Source: Lota lota
Lineage: Eukaryota > Chordata > Actinopteri > Gadiformes > Lotidae
DNA: 64,000 bases
Direction: 5' to 3'
NCBI GenBank assembly: GCA_026745465.1
Contig: JACYXH010000310.1
Location: 2,294,501-2,358,500, forward strand
Part shown: positions 1 through 11,429 of the stretch, in pieces
Layout: every line of letters starts with the position of its first letter
How positions within the stretch are numbered: the stretch's first letter is position 1
Notes under the pieces: generated by a model
Databases searched by the model: none
What the model was told of the DNA's origin: nothing
The model's input: the letters and a program-made list of their open reading frames with translations, nothing else
Translations under genes and position numbers: made by a program

Positions 1-231
1 ACAATGCAAAGCTAACCCACACAACATAGCTAACTCACATAACACAAGCTACCCACAATGCAAAGCTAACCCAAACAACACAAAGCTAGCTCACACAACT
101 CAAAGCCAACTTGCAAAACAACGCTAACCGACACAGCACAAATCTAATACACACAACACAAAGCTAACTCACCCACACAACACAAAGCTAACTCACAAGA
201 AACTAAGATTAACCACACAACACAAGTTACC
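1..231. repeat. Degenerate ~20-24 bp minisatellite
   Basis: The left edge is a run of imperfect tandem units resembling ACACAACACAAAGCTAACTC, with units varying in length and sequence. It stops near 231 and may continue to the left of the window. No coding potential is seen. Confidence 0.8.
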
Positions 232-1700
232 GTATCTCAAAGTATTTTTTAATTATGGTATTTTGGGTTCTAAAAGGTAATGCTAGAGTGCTTGTGTAAC
301 CTGTGTACAATCTGTCCATGTGCAATAATGGACAAATAAACACACAGACAGTCACAGTGCTTTAGTTAGCACAAACCTGTGTGTCTCTGTTTACACGTCG
401 AAGGGGCTGGCACTGGAACAAGAGCCAGACAAATGTGGTTTATCCAGGGCCTCTCTGTCTCTAAGCCACCTGCCCTTCCATTCAGTGTTGACCTTGGTGC
501 TTATGAGGAGGCAAGGCTTGACCTACATCCACCCACTAACAGGAACTACAACCCCCACCAGCACCTCCCCCACCCACACCCCCCTTCCACATCACCAAAT
601 AAAGGAACCGGTAGTTTTCCGGTCTGTCTTCTTTGATTTTGTTTCAAACATTCACATTTCTTTCTTTCATAAATAACATCTGCATTTTGAGGTTGATGCA
701 TTTGAATGTTAAGCAGTAGGGCTAAAGCAAATCAAATGATAAGTAATATTATTCAGGTATGGGAAAAAGTTTCAAACGTGCAATAGTTGTGTACCTATTG
801 TAGGTTAGTGGCTATTGAACAGTAGGAGCCATCTTTTTGAACATGGTCATGATTAAACTGTGTTGCGTCAATGACACATTTTGTGCCATACAATATATAA
901 AAAAAAAATCCCTGTGTCTCTGAAGCTGCTCTTCCAGGAAAGTGGAGCAGCAGGTTACATGCCTCTTCTCTGAGGCGCTAACGTGTGTACGCTAGGTCAG
1001 CATTAGCACATAGAGGCTTAGCACTGACTGGTGGGAGTTTAGCAATGGGTTAGCCCAGCTCCAATTCAACTTCCTATTTTTTATTTATTTAAGTCGAGTG
1101 TCAAGGGCCAACTTATGTAAGTTGTTACACACACAACCCACACAAAGCAGCTAGCATCTGTTGCGGCCGCGCACACTTTGACATCAAAGTGCCGCGACAC
1201 TGGCATGCTAATGCTTAGCTAACCGGGTGCTAGACCCAGTCATTACATTTGACAGTAATAGCGCTTCGTGGTAACTAATTTTCACTTAGCCGCAGATGCT
1301 TCGGCAAGGTCGAGTGCTAATACGTAAACGCTTTTGTAGGAATAAAAAATGGAAGTAAAATTACCTCCGTGCCCACTCTCCAACCAACACACATATGTAT
1401 CAGAAGACATTTCAGTTGAGCAAAACGAGGGCAACAGCCAATGGAGGGATTATGTAGCCAGTGCGTGACCAACCAACACTTAATAAAGGCGTGGTATTGC
1501 ATGAGACCACAGCGCAGGATGTGAAATATCACGCTTCCCACAATGGGGGCACTCTCGGTGGGGGGGACACACAGTAGTCATGCTACTAGGCAAGGCAGTG
1601 GCCAAGTCACCCCCCACCACACCAGCCCTAAATACCCTTACCTCCCCCCTAGCCAGATAACATGTCATACCTTCCCGGGTGCTAAATAGCTGTAAAACAT
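232..1700. other. Intergenic, no gene seen
   Basis: Open frames here are short and low in complexity. The only notable structure is a palindrome next to a NotI-type GCGGCCGC at 1163-1191. I see nothing that supports a gene. Confidence 0.5.
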
Positions 1701-1706
1701 TACAAA

Positions 1707-1718
1707 GTGTGTGTGTGT

Positions 1719-1749
<31 letters not shown>

Positions 1750-1750
1750 G
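1707..1750. repeat. Compound (GT)13 G18 microsatellite
   Basis: A perfect GT run passes directly into a pure G run of about 18. The same GT-then-G arrangement recurs near 12,790, 16,515 and 17,141. Confidence 0.95.
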
Positions 1751-1943
1751 TTAAGTAAGGCAGTGGGCGGCTATGAGCTCTTTGAGTAACAGATGAGGTA
1801 ATAGTCCCCCTCAGAGCAGAGGGAAGGCCTGTATGTGTGTGTGTGCGCGTGCATGCTAATGGGGGGTTGTTTTAGCGAGTGGTTAACCCTGAGAGCAGTT
1901 GTTGTACTAGGGCGTGGGAGGAATTTCACTGTGAATACGGCTG

Positions 1944-2018
1944 ATATAGCTTCACCATTAGCCTCACAATAGCTTCACTATAGCTTAAATATATCTTCAC
2001 TATAGCTTCGCTATACCT
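1944..2018. repeat. Short tandem repeat of a TATAGCTTCACTA-like unit
   Basis: About five imperfect copies of a 13-16 bp unit containing ATAGCTTCAC or close variants lie head to tail in this AT-rich stretch. Confidence 0.7.
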
Positions 2019-2504
2019 TAACTCCTGTTCAAAAAAGCCACCTGAATACGATCGCAAAATACCAGGCCTCACCAGGGCAGTCCCTGTCTTTCACCCCCCC
2101 CCATCTCACTCTCTTTCTTGTTGTCTTTCTCTCTATTTTTTTTGCCCCTCCCCTTTGCCACTAGCATGCACCACAGAACTCCACATACAATCTTAGGGTG
2201 GCTGAAGAGAAAAAATGGAAAGAATGAGAAAAGTGGGTCAGGGCGACCTATTTTTCAGAGTTTTTCCTTCTCTTTCTTTCCTTCTCTCCCTGCCTCTCTC
2301 TTCCCCCCGATAGTTCAAGGGAGGCAGAGGGTGGCTGAGTTGTCATTGGTTGGACGAGGAGCAGGGGCTGATGGGAAGGCAGGGCCCTGTCGTGAGATGC
2401 AGCCATTCAGAAATGGGTCAGTGGCAGAGGGCTACTTCTTGTAAACGGCTTGTCAGACTGGGGAGAAAAGCTGCAAATGAACCATAGATTATACACCCCG
2501 AGTG

Positions 2505-2506
<2 letters not shown>

Positions 2507-2587
<81 letters not shown>
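2507..2587. repeat. (CT)40 microsatellite
   Basis: An uninterrupted CT run of about 80 bp. Serine/leucine and arginine/glutamate open frames across it are artefacts of the repeat. Confidence 0.97.
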
Positions 2588-2590
<3 letters not shown>

Positions 2591-2767
2591 TTTTGCCCTC
2601 CTGGTCACACACTTCACACGCTAAGGGTGCACACATACACATGATAGTCACACGCAGACCTATTCACACGTACAAGTTGCATTACAGAAACATACATACA
2701 AGCCCATGCTAGGTGCAAACATGCTCACTTGCACACATTCCTAGGGTACATGCTTGACACATGTGCA

Positions 2768-2804
2768 CACACACACACACACACACTTGACACAGACACA
2801 CACA

Positions 2805-2841
<37 letters not shown>
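2768..2841. repeat. Interrupted (CA)n microsatellite
   Basis: CA repeats broken by TTGA, GA and TA interruptions. Confidence 0.9.
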
Positions 2842-2845
<4 letters not shown>

Positions 2846-3690
2846 AGAGTCTCTGAAGCAGTGCCTCCTGCTATAGGTCTCTCTCCCACTACACCCTGGC
2901 TCCAGTAATAGTGTGTGATTACTGCAGTTAGCACTGACAAGCTCAAAGCCCAGTGCTACACAAGCTTTTAAGTCAATGCTATCCTCTTTTTTTTCTTCCT
3001 CTTTTTTTTGTTGAATGTTCCCCTTCCTTGTTCATTGGCACAAGGCTTCCTGTCTATCTAAATATAACCCACTCTCACACTGATTGGCTGGGCATTATTC
3101 AGGTCAGCTTATTTACTGTACCACGTTCAGCCCTTGGTCTCTGCCATGATTACTTATTCAGCTGAGATCGTCCCTCTCTCAACACAACTGAATCGAAAGC
3201 CTGAAAAGAAAATCTTCAAGAAGATAATATCAAAATAATGTCTTTTTAAATAGATACCAAATGGCCTCTTGTATTGGTGGTATATCTATGATCATGTTGT
3301 TGTCAAGGTCTCAGATGGACACATTGGGATAAACCCAGCAGGGGGGTTGAATCCCTGCCTGACCATATATATATATTCTTTTAATAATACATAATCAGTG
3401 TGGCTATACTCAGGTCTGACCATGGGTTTGTTCCTGTATCCTCTCTGCTCATAATACAACTACAATATACTTATGCATATGTTTATATCTCTCTCATGTG
3501 GAGCTGGTTAGGAAGTCTCCCAGTAATGAAGTTTGGTGGTCAACCCCACAGTTAGTTGTGTTTTCTTTGGATTTGTCTTCCTTCTTTTGGTGCTGGAGAA
3601 GCTCTTTCCAGGCAGGGCAAGGGCTGTATAATGCTGGTGTTAGGATTTTACCAGGCACATCTCCCCTTAATGCAATGCCCACCTTCTCTT

Positions 3691-3711
3691 CCCCCCCCCC
3701 CCCCCCCCCCC
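3691..3711. repeat. C21 homopolymer
   Basis: Pure C run of about 21, followed by CTCCCCCC. Length is probably uncertain in assembly. Confidence 0.9.
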
Positions 3712-4026
3712 TCCCCCCTTGTCTGTTTTTGGCACACTGTGACAAGAGGGTATGGGCTGGGGGGGTTTCACAACCAATCATCTCGGTTGCTTGTTAGCAG
3801 TGGTGTCGCTCTGTTTCCTTCCCGGCCTCCTATCGGGCCGTGGCTAGTCTGGCACTAATCAGATTTTTGGTTTCGCTCTCAGTAAAAAGCAGCCTTATTA
3901 GCCCAGGTGTCACACTCACAAACATAACATCATGTATCCCGAGGTGAGGCTAAACATGGCAGGGAACAGGATTAGCATCAGTGGGGTGGGGTTGTGCGGC
4001 CTCTGGTTAGCATCGGCACACGTGCA

Positions 4027-4028
<2 letters not shown>

Positions 4029-4096
<68 letters not shown>
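4029..4096. repeat. (CA)34 microsatellite
   Basis: Perfect CA repeat. Confidence 0.97.
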
Positions 4097-4098
<2 letters not shown>

Positions 4099-4410
4099 AA
4101 GGGTTATGCTGTTGTGCCATAGCTGGAGACGGCCTACCCCCTTAACCTCCTGTGGGCAGCAGACCTGTAGCATGTTATTCTTAGCAGAAGAACGCGGTGT
4201 CTTCGAGCGAAAGCCCCTTACGCTAATTGAAGACACTGCTACACTGCTCATGGGCTCCTGTCCCTACTCAACCCCTTCTGGGAGGGGTAGTGCCTGCTGG
4301 CCTAGCAAAGAGTAGGTCGTGTTTGTTGGTGTGTGAATGTGTTTATGTATGTATTATGTATTAATGTATGTGTGTGTGTGTGATTAATCATACTCCCATC
4401 TTCCTAAATT

Positions 4411-4561
<151 letters not shown>

Positions 4562-4934
4562 CGCATGCTTAACTTAACTTGTTACACCCTTTTGGATTAG
4601 AGATCCAAGTGGGGCTTATTACAATAATGTGATTATGTATAGTATATACAATAATATATATTTATTATGATAATAATAATTATATAATATTGCTGTAATG
4701 CAACAAAAATGTGTATGTCATAATGTGTTAATGGTAATGTGTTTGTGTGTGTGTGGTGAAAAAAACACATTGAAAAAAGGATAGATATATAAAATGACGT
4801 TGTTGTTGTTGTAATGTTTGTTATTAGATTTCTGAAAGCCAGGCATAATGCCTTGGACCAGATGGTTTCCAGCAGGCCTGGGTATGGCTCCTGATAACAT
4901 TACAGTTGTGAAAAGGTCAGGCTCATAGGAAAGT

Positions 4935-4940
4935 CTGTGT

Positions 4941-5031
<91 letters not shown>

Positions 5032-5045
5032 TGTGTGTGTGTGTG
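4935..5045. repeat. Long (GT)n microsatellite with GA interruptions
   Basis: About 110 bp of GT, interrupted by GAGT at two points. Confidence 0.95.
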
Positions 5046-5492
5046 AGGGGCCTGCCATTCGCCGTCCCCTTTTTCACCTCAATTCTCTCCCTGCTACTTC
5101 TCTGCTACTCCCACTATTAAGGTGTGTGTTTGTTTGTGTGTGTGTGCGTGTGTTAGATCTGTTCAGAAAAGGGAGGGGGAAGCTTGTTAAGTTCTAAACA
5201 CTTTTCATGGATTGAACACACTGTCAATAGCACAATGCAAATATTGACTCTGGTTGCTTGAACCTTGGCATGCAGCGCGGCGAGGTTCGGCAGGGGCTGT
5301 ACTGCAATATTTGCATGCTGATAAGGCCCTTGTTCGGTGCCTTACAGTAGACTCTGTGTGGTTCTCATGCCTGGTTCCAGCCTTGGACTATGGACCCTGG
5401 GCTGTATGCACAGCAGGTGAACCAGGCGACTTTCCTCTGAGATCCCACTTGTGCTTCCGACAACCCTTTATCAAAACAATCACTCCTGTTTC

Positions 5493-5600
5493 TCTCTCTG
5501 TCTGTCTGTCTCTCTCCCTCTCTCTGTCTCTCTCCCTCTCTCTATTTGTCTCTCTTTCTCTCTCTCTGTCTCTCTCTAACTCTATCTCTGTCTAACTCTA
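5493..5600. repeat. TC/TCTG-rich low-complexity tract
   Basis: Imperfect TCTC with TCTG and CTCC variants. Pyrimidine-rich on the + strand. Confidence 0.85.
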
Positions 5601-5699
5601 TCCATCCTGACTTTCACTTGCTCACTCTCTCCTCAACCCCCACCGTGGTTTGCAGTGTGCACCGTGCTGGAAGGAACTGAAGCTTGTTGCTGTTAGGAT

Positions 5700-6200
5700 G
5701 GGGGGGGGGGGGGGGTTATTTGTGTTGGTGCTCCGGGTCACTGTGTCCCGAATTCCGTTAACTCGGAGTGGGGCACAGCTGAGCGTGTTTAAAAGTAAGG
5801 TTGTAATTTTAACAGTAAAAAAAAAATGGAAAAACGAAATAACAAAAAACTGAAGAAGACTCCTCTTCGCCTCACCGCTCCTCCTCCTCCTTCTCTGAAT
5901 GTCACGGGTGCCCGGACATGAAGAAGAGTTGAGGGGTGGTTGGATGTGGAGGCGGTGCACATGGTGGCAGTTGGTGGTGGTGGGGGGGGGGGGGGGGCAC
6001 TCCGGTGAGACATTTTGAAATTCTGTCTGTATCTCGGAGCGACGGTGCAGGTTAAAGATACAGCATCGTGATAAATCTCTTCCCACCAGGGGGACGGGAG
6101 ATAAGGAGTGGGCGTAGATTGAATGAAAGAGAGGAAGAGAGGGAGAGAGACATAGAGGAGGGGAACAGAAATGGGAGGAGGAGGAGGAGGAGGAGGCGCC
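5700..6200. repeat. G homopolymers and (GGA)n cluster
   Basis: G16 at 5700-5715, a second G16 at about 5982-5997 and a GGA triplet run at about 6174-6197 lie within 500 bp. The proline-rich minus-strand open frames here come from these tracts. Confidence 0.9.
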
Positions 6201-6399
6201 GAGTGCTGGGGGTCTGGGGTCTTTTTTTTTTTGTCTTGCAGATCCAGTTCAAGGGTGCCCGCGGGCGAGGTAGCTCTCACTGGCTGCCGTGCCAACGCTG
6301 CTGCTCAAGGTCATATGAGCCAGCCCTGTGACATTAAAGAGGAACAGGAAAGGGGAACTGTGTGTGTGTGTGTGTGTGTGTCTACTCTAGGCTCGCACG

Positions 6400-9300
6400 G
6401 AATCAAGTTGTAAGGGAACGGTGACCATTAGCTTTTGCTCTCTCTTGCTCTCTCTATCACTCCACTCTTCTGCTCTGCTTGGTTTTCAGTAGATGTTTTT
6501 TTGTAATAGAGGGCAAAACCTTTTGTTTAAGGGCTGTAATGAGAGTGTCTTATTCTGTCTACACAGAGCCAAAAGATGCTTGGTTAACTGCTTTGTAGTT
6601 GCCAGCCACACATGCAGACTGTGTGTGTGCGTGGGTGCCTGTGTGTTGTTGAAAGAGAGGGATAGATGGGCAAAGAGATGAAGGAGAGACGTTTGGAGTG
6701 TCAAAAGAACCTCAGGGAGGAAGGTAGATAAAAAAGGTCCTAAAGTTATTTAAAGGGACAGGACGCCAGCAGTGCCAGCTTGCCTGGATTGTTACTTTCA
6801 GTATGGTGAACTTCAGGGTGTTCTCCCTGTTAGTTACTATAAAAGTATTGCTGCAGTACCACTGACGGATGGCTGTCAGACTGTGTCCTGGGTGATTGAC
6901 GCCCATCTGAATAGTTTGGAGTTTCTTCCCTAGCTGACCTGCCATCATATTTATAGTAGATGCTTATCCCTGACTGGTTGTTTAAAATGATCAGTTTTCA
7001 CTGCAGGCCGTCTCTCCGAAATGATTCTAGTATCATTCAGGATGAGAAAAACGGGTTGTGTTGTGTTTTATCACAATAAGGACTGTGAAAGTCTTTCTCA
7101 GAAAACCCAAATGACAACCAGAACAGTCGTTTCTTCAGCTGATATACTGTGGACTATGTACAACTTGCACACATTGCCAAGTTGGTGAGCCGACATATAG
7201 TTTATTGAAAAAGTACTCAAAGACTTTACTTCATCATTGTTTACGCTGAGTTCTCTTGTACAACAGTCATTCGTCAGTAGTAATTGTATGTTAACAAATT
7301 AAAAGGCTAATTTGAACTATTGGCTAATGGCTTACAATGAATACCTATGCATTGCATTGCACATGCATTGAAAGTAGCTATAGTTACCACCTCCTTGTTC
7401 TCAGTAACCCGTAGGTGGAACAGTATACAGCCTAATACTTCCACTTTGCAATTGACACTGTCCAGTATCGTTGATAAGATCTCAAGTGAGCCTGGTATCG
7501 CACATTGAACTGTTTCACTCCTTCCAAGAGTCAAGTTACACTCCTATAGATGGGCTGACCCACTCTTACCGGTGTTGTTTACATTGTAGAGGCGTGACCT
7601 ACAGGCCAATCATGTAAAGGCCTGCAGGTGTATTCAGTGGCAGATGCTCCGTGCCAGCACTATCGCAGCCTAAGATAGCATAGCGTAGTACTTCTCTAAC
7701 CTAATGTTAATGACACACAATTTTGTAGCTTTTAAAGAAATGCCTGGATTACTGAGCATCTATCATCTTTTATAGCCAGAACATGGGAGAGGGGAATGCG
7801 TCTGCCCTTTAATTTTTAATGTTAGCCCAAGTCGTCGCTCTGCTGACAATGTATTGGATTCGATCCCCTTAACTTCCCTGATCTTTTCAGGAGATTAAGG
7901 GCATATAGTTGCCAGAGTGGACCCCGGATTGTGCTTGCAATCATCTAATTGTTATTTTAGATGTACGTGAAAGCTACATCTAAACTAGTTATTGTTTGAG
8001 TGCACAGTCACTCTCCCAGTGCTGCTAATGGAGCAGCCCCCAGCCTATGCATCAATATGACAAGACAGATTAGCATCTCAAGACTTTGGGAGCGTTTTAG
8101 CATAATGGCATCCTGGCATACAGGAGACCCGCTGAAAGAATAAGGGAGGGACCGGCTAACCTCAGTTAGCTGAGTCATGACAATGGAAAACACAGGAATG
8201 GAAGGTTCTGGAGAGCGTGCCAGAAACACGAAAGTGCCACTTCCGGCGTTTGCATTGTCAAACATGTTGAGATACTACAAGCTTTCACATTTCAGTATTA
8301 TTTATTATTTTCTGTATCCCTAAATCAGTGAGTAAATTAAAGTATCAGAGTAGGAAGAGTTTTGAGTGTTTAAAGTAACTAATGTGAAATTGATCAGAGC
8401 ATGCAACATTAATGGATTAAAAGCTGTTGTACAATTATGTCAATCCTGTTTAAGGGAATTGATGTTCGCTTGCCTGACTTCCTCTTTCTGCTCAGGTTCC
8501 CTGGGTGTTCTCTAAATGGCTGCAAAATGGGTCCTGACACAGAGGGGGAAAACTGCTGGCAGAAAACTGCTATGCGCTGGACTCCCCAGGATAAGATTCA
8601 GCCCATAGAGCGGCTGGTATTTCAAGCTAGTGCTTGTAAAACCAACATTTACAAATTAGGTTTTCACGAACATTAGCCTTCGCTTGCCAACATCAGCACC
8701 AACGCCCACTGTTATTTTACAAAGGTCAAAATTTCAGCCAGTAAGAATTCCTCATGAATTATGAATTACCGCTGACATTACTAGGTGAGATTAATATGCA
8801 GTATATATAGTGTGCGCTTTGGAGGTAAAGTTATTTATTCACATTATTCAATGAACTGAATGATCAAGATAAACAATTGCGTTTGAATATTATCTGAACC
8901 ATTTGCACAATTTATATACGTTTTATAAAAAATCCTGATTTGATAAATTCCTGATTTTTATACAGCTACAAAACCAACTGCAAAATGTTTCAGTTAAGTC
9001 CAAAAATTTGGTTAAGTATCCGCAAACTCTTTCTACTTTCTACTCAGACAGGATTTACAGGATAAGTGTCCCTCGCTCTTCTGACGCAATCGGCTTGAAC
9101 ACTCAACCACTCAAAGCTGGATTTGAAGCTCCACTGAACCCTGTTGAACTTTGACACGTAAGGCCGCACTTAAATACATAAACGAGGAGACAGAAATATT
9201 TCCTATTGCTGGGAAGATTTAGCGAGGAGAGACATACCCATGTGCTCACCTCTGAACCACGTTTGACTTAATCTCGGATCCAGCAGTTCTACTAAATATA

Positions 9301-9900
9301 GCAGAACTTCTGCGGGGAGATGGCACAGAGCATGGGCCGGAAACCAGATAATGCAAGGTGCAGATTTACATCTTGTTTCCTATCTTGGTCGAGATATTCT
9401 TCAGAAGAAAATTCATTCCCACGCGTGGATGAAGTCTTCAGAAATGAATTTTAAAACTGTATTTCTACGGTGGCCGGTGTTGTTTTGAAATGTACAAGAC
9501 ACTTTTTTACAGTTTACTATGAGTGGCTGAGTTTGCTCTCACCAATTACATGCACACACATTGGTGTATGTGTGCCTTTAGCAACATGATTGGTCAAAAG
9601 ATATATAAAGCGAAATAAAGGCTGTACACTTATTTGAGCTTGTCTGCCATCAGACTTTAGATATTAATCTAAAGTCTGATTTGTGAGACTTTGTTTGACT
9701 GTACCTGGTCGCTATTTGAAAGAAAAATACACAGTTTTTGTACATTTCTGGCTAAATTATCAAAGAAAGTAATGGCTCCATATCTGCATGGCTTGGAATT
9801 ATAAATCTTTCCTAAAGGCCTGGCGTGAAGTCCATCCGTAGCATTTCTGCTGATTAGCTTCACCATTACTCATGGCGGATTTGTTTGCAGTTGATGAATG
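6400..9900. other. Intergenic, no gene seen
   Basis: Mixed-composition DNA with only short open frames that resemble no family known to me. It contains a 10-bp palindrome at 7956-7984 and a 14-bp palindrome at 9649-9680, both reported as findings. Confidence 0.5.
9649..9680. repeat. Perfect 14-bp inverted repeat, 4-nt loop
   Basis: Left arm ATCAGACTTTAGAT (9649-9662) and right arm ATCTAAAGTCTGAT (9667-9680) are exact reverse complements around ATTA. Confidence 0.95.
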
Positions 9901-10429
9901 ATTCAATTATGGGATATTTGTCGCCCATTTGATATTCTCCATTAGTGCAGGACATCAAGGATTGTCAGGCATGGTGTCTCCTCCCACTGCGCGCACGTAT
10001 GCAGACAAACATGCACGCGTGTGTACACACATACTCACAGACACACACACACACACACACACACACCACTCTGCTCTGCATGGGTACATGTTGCTCTGGA
10101 CTTTGGACTTATTGTTGTAACGTCTGGCCAGGTTCCTGTACCAGTGGGCAGAAACATGGATACAAACTAACAACCGCTATCCCATCACCCTTCACCAAAT
10201 CCACCCCAAAAGGATTATGGGTAATGGGAATTGTTATTGCTTGTCAGTTATTATTGCTCGCTTTTTTACCTCTAGTATATGCTTAGCCTGTCCTGTAGTC
10301 AACATTTTGTTCAGTGTATAAGTACATACATATTGACATACTAACTTAAGCCTTTAGCACACAATAGCCACTTCACAATCACAATGTATTGCTAAACTGT
10401 AGCTGTGTGGACCTTTTCTTCTGACAAAG

Positions 10430-10430
<1 letters not shown>

Positions 10431-10506
<76 letters not shown>
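10431..10506. repeat. (CA)38 microsatellite
   Basis: Perfect CA run, followed by ACATACA variants. Confidence 0.97.
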
Positions 10507-10511
<5 letters not shown>

Positions 10512-10678
10512 ATTCATACACATTCACATTCACATACAAAACAGTACACTTGCAGCTGAGTGTGTTTACACTCCCCTCAGTACAGTAGGCTGATTCTGCA
10601 GCATCTCTCTCTCACTCCATCTCTCTTTATTTCTCCACCTCTTGCTCTACTCATCTCTGCTCTACCATGCCAGACTCA

Positions 10679-10779
10679 GTGTGTGTGTGTGTGTGTGTGT
10701 GTGTTTGTGTGTGTGTGAGACAGCTGCCTAATTGGGCATTCTCCCCTTGTCTGAGTGCCTGTCTCTCCTCTCCTCTTTG

Positions 10780-10854
<75 letters not shown>

Positions 10855-10880
10855 GTCTGTCGTCGTCCCCCCCCCCCCCC
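10679..10880. repeat. Compound GT, TC and poly-C cluster
   Basis: GT repeats at 10,679-10,718, (TC)29 at about 10,783-10,840 and a C14 run at 10,867-10,880 lie within 200 bp. Confidence 0.93.
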
Positions 10881-10969
10881 AGTCTGGGTAGGCTGGGGCT
10901 GCTGACGAATGGCAGTGGATTACAGATGAGGACACAGTGACCCACCTGACCTTGCTGCACAGCCGCGGG

Positions 10970-11420
10970 GGAGAGGGAGGGGGAGGGAGTGGGGGGGGGG
11001 GGGGGAAGTAATGGCAGGAAAAGGGGAGGATGGAAGAGAGAGAGGACAGGAAAGGGGGTGGAGGCAGATAGAGAGAGAAAGATGTGTAGATGGAAAGAGG
11101 GAGAGAGAAAGAGACAAAGATGTATAGATGGATGGATAGATGGAGAGATAAAGAGACAGACGAAGAACGGCAGTGGGTTGGTGGGTGGGTGGGTCTCTGC
11201 TGCTCTGACTGCAGAGAGAGATTTGGAAGAGAGATGTGTGTTGGGGGAGGAGGGGGCGGGGGAGACAACATTAGGTCACAGGAGGATGAGGTCGTTGCGG
11301 AAAGGTGGATGGGTAGGTGGGAGGTGGAAGGGGGCGGGGGGCTCTGCCAGGTGGCTGGGTAGGAGGTTCAGGATGGAGGAGGGGGGGGGGGGGGTGATGA
11401 TGAAGGCGGAACGAATGACA
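10970..11420. repeat. Purine-rich tract with G homopolymers
   Basis: About 450 bp strongly biased to G and A on the + strand. It contains GAGA/GATA-like low complexity, tandem GGGT near 11,180 and G runs at about 10,991-11,004 and 11,381-11,394. The proline-rich minus-strand frame across it reflects this bias only. Confidence 0.85.
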
Positions 11421-11429
11421 GGAGTGTCA

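Noticed and set aside
3330..3370. B-box-like GGTTGAATCCCTGCC suggesting a SINE or tRNA
   Set aside because: No A-box or tRNA fold and no SINE tail could be seen around it.
10651..11271. 206-codon minus-strand Pro/Ser/Arg-rich frame
   Set aside because: Produced by CT/GA and G/C homopolymer tracts.
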